Positions 62,270-64,000 of a stretch of 64,000 bases of DNA are shown one piece after another (within the stretch, counting starts at the first letter, position 1; each line of letters opens with the position of its first letter). Below the pieces are notes generated by a model, which saw only the letters and a list, made by a program, of their open reading frames with translations, was not told the DNA's origin and ran no database searches. Source of the stretch: Hermodice carunculata (Eukaryota; Annelida; Polychaeta; Eunicida; Amphinomidae). The position numbers were made by a program, and so were the translations under genes. The stretch is from positions 37,567,402-37,631,401 of the forward strand of contig OZ026618.1 of NCBI GenBank assembly GCA_964020975.1, written 5' to 3'.

Positions 62270-63000
62270 TTATTTTTTCATAATACTGTTGAACCTAAAA
62301 ATACTTGAAATAATATTTCCATTGTTGCAAACATTAATATATTTCTTTTCAAGGATAAAATTAGACTGAAGATTGGGTTTCTGTTATGGACACCAAGTAG
62401 TATTTCATTTATTTTAAAATTGTGTTTTGTAACGTTATTTACTGTGCAACATGGAAAACACTTGTTGCCAAAATATTTTAATAATAATATCACAGTCCCA
62501 AAACAAATGCTTGATTGTTTCAACATATTGGTTACAGAAAGTACAGGTGATTGAATTGACAATTTTCCATCTCAATAGATTATCTCTAGTGTAAATAATT
62601 CTGTGTGAAAATGTAAATTGAAAGGTACGAATTTGTGATGAAAGTGAAGCTAGAAATGAATTTTGACCATGATCTTTAATACAGCACACTTCTTCTGTGT
62701 ACCAATGCCTATACCAAACACTTTTCCACCAATCTTCACATGTGATTCAAACCAGAAAAGGCTGTTTTTTATGTGTTTTTTTTTTTTAAATTTCAGAGAC
62801 ACCCATTCTAGTACGTGGAAATTATCCTTTCTCCAGCCTTGACTAACTTCCTGCCAAATTTTTTTCTAGCTTTAGGAAAGTATCTTTAATATCATTGAAA
62901 TTGAATTCCCATTAGAATTTATCTTTCCACGGAAATTTAAGATAAACTAGCTCTCTCTATTTACAATCCACACCAACAGTCTTTTCACCCATACACATTA
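62270..63000 (-). mobile_element. LINE G: L1-like ORF2 C-terminal relic
   Basis: The minus strand reads SQIRTFQFTFSHRIIYTRDN, then LLRWKIVNSITCTFCNQYVE and TIKHLFWDCDIIIKIFWQQV (about 62450-62640). This is the C-x2-C-x8-H-x4-C zinc-finger-like C-terminal pattern of L1-type ORF2. Downstream, in another frame, it continues LLGVHNRNPIFSLILSLKRN. Weaker upstream coding (LKFPWKDKF) reaches about 62950. It is 5'-truncated, frameshifted and inactive. It lies in the presumed gene B intron, antisense to the gene. Confidence 0.8.
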
Positions 63001-63502
63001 ATTAACTAAAAGCTGCGAAATCGGATGAGTAATTCCTAAATCACTTTCTCTAGTTGGAGCTTTTACATAGCTATGCTTGATTTTATCAGGTTTATCATTC
63101 CATTAATAGTTAATACATCAGCTTTTATGCTTTCTTAATAACATCTGCTGATGGATTTGGGAGCACCGATACTACAAATTGTAATTGAGATTAAACTACG
63201 GATTTGGGTAATAAAGTTTTTTTTTTTTTTTGGATAAGAGACTCATTTCTTTTATCCCAACCAAGGTTTAGTAAATAGACTGGCGGGTGGTTTAACTAGA
63301 ATAAGCTGCCCAGCTAGAAGGGGTACATATTGGTTCAGGGGGTAAGTCAAATTGTTCTTATCTGAACCTGTACTAGACAAATTTAGTAATTATGGTTTGT
63401 TTGACAGGTGTTCTTCTGTCATAATGAAGCTCTGTATTTCTAAGCAAAGCTATACATATTTAGCTAATTTACCATTTGCCACGTTCATATTTATTCATTT
63501 TT
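63001..63502. other. No gene recognised
   Basis: A T13 run lies near 63219. Possible further upstream LINE G sequence could not be confirmed. Confidence 0.4.
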
Positions 63503-63807
63503 ATGTGGGTTGTTTTTGCTGAATATTTAGCTTAGACAAGGAACCGCTACTCAGAGAGACATCTACGGGTAATAGGCTCCAAAACATGTTCAGCTTTTAC
63601 CCGCTGAAGTCCCTTTAATTTATTTGGGCTGATTAGCCTCTGTCAAAATTTTACAGAGGAACGTGTGCAATATGGACAATAGTTATTCTACATGTATATA
63701 TGTCAGACAGAGACAGGTTAGCTTATGGAGAATAAAGAGTTCGGACTGCGGAGTAGGGTAATGACTACTATGAAGTGTTTTGGGTAAAAAGACACAAATA
63801 CAATAGT
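63503..63807 (+). repeat. Dispersed repeat R-9k, copy 2
   Basis: It matches 9363-9663 in the same orientation. It has an extra ~14-bp segment (AGACAAGGAACCGC) relative to copy 1. The class is unknown. Confidence 0.85.
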
Positions 63808-64000
63808 CATTATTTTGAATTTTATCTTGTTCTAGTGCGATTTTGACACGAAGCAAAGTTTCAAGCAGTTGTCTCCAAATGAGGTTCAATGTTTCAGCAA
63901 ATAGTACACGTGTAGTTTTTAGTCTGCCGATTCTTCAAACAATAGTTTTGTTTTAATTTATCTTCAAACCCGAAACTTTCTAAAACTTTTTTTAAAATGG

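Overview
The window looks like animal nuclear DNA from a marine invertebrate, most likely an invertebrate deuterostome (hemichordate, amphioxus or echinoderm type); no species is claimed. It is AT-rich, has introns with GT-AG borders, carries many microsatellites and is dominated by decayed non-LTR retrotransposons and small dispersed repeats. No bacterial operon, CRISPR array, rRNA or tRNA was seen.

The only confidently recognised host genes are two copper type II ascorbate-dependent monooxygenases of the DBH/MOXD1 family. Gene A is on the minus strand. Seven consecutive exons can be read between 15280 and 7333, with matching phases at every junction: signal peptide, DOMON domain and the first copper (CuH) domain. 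The exons for the second copper domain were not found to the left. Gene B is on the plus strand; its signal-peptide/DOMON exon 1 lies at 58959-59237 and the rest presumably lies beyond the right edge. The two genes point away from each other, with 43.7 kb of repeat-rich DNA between their start codons. A minus-strand reading frame at 16945-17352, with a good splice acceptor, is a second, unrecognised gene candidate, possibly together with 17679-17925. A pair of short cysteine-rich exon-like pieces lies at 4064-4636 (+).

Layout: 0.2-3.4 kb LINE A (+); 4.0-4.6 kb cysteine-rich candidate; 7.3-15.3 kb MOXD1-like gene A (-), with LINE B inside the intron between exons 2 and 3; 16.6-17.9 kb microsatellites and the unrecognised gene; 18.0-19.7 kb LINE C and a hAT-like non-autonomous element; 20.1-24.4 kb dispersed repeats, including a ~0.6 kb tandem duplication carrying RFX-type X-box motifs and an element with a ~147-bp internal period; 27.2-30.7 kb LINE D between two copies of a ~110-bp repeat; 35.1-35.5 kb a Penelope-like RT scrap; 40.2-42.4 kb repeats, a 160-bp hAT-like MITE and LINE E; 44.2-49.2 kb inverted copies of the 147-bp-period element and a nuclear-receptor half-site-rich repeat; 52.2-53.4 kb LINE F with an (ATT)n tail; 54.3-56.1 kb an envelope-like fossil beside a 97% identical inverted repeat; 57.3-58.7 kb a Penelope-like RT relic (-); 59.0 kb gene B; 62.3-63.0 kb an L1-like relic; 63.5 kb a second copy of a repeat that also sits in an intron of gene A.

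Only the exons of gene A join into one product: a secreted or lumenal copper monooxygenase N-terminal half with all three CuH histidines present. The rest of the window is mainly a record of mobile-element activity.
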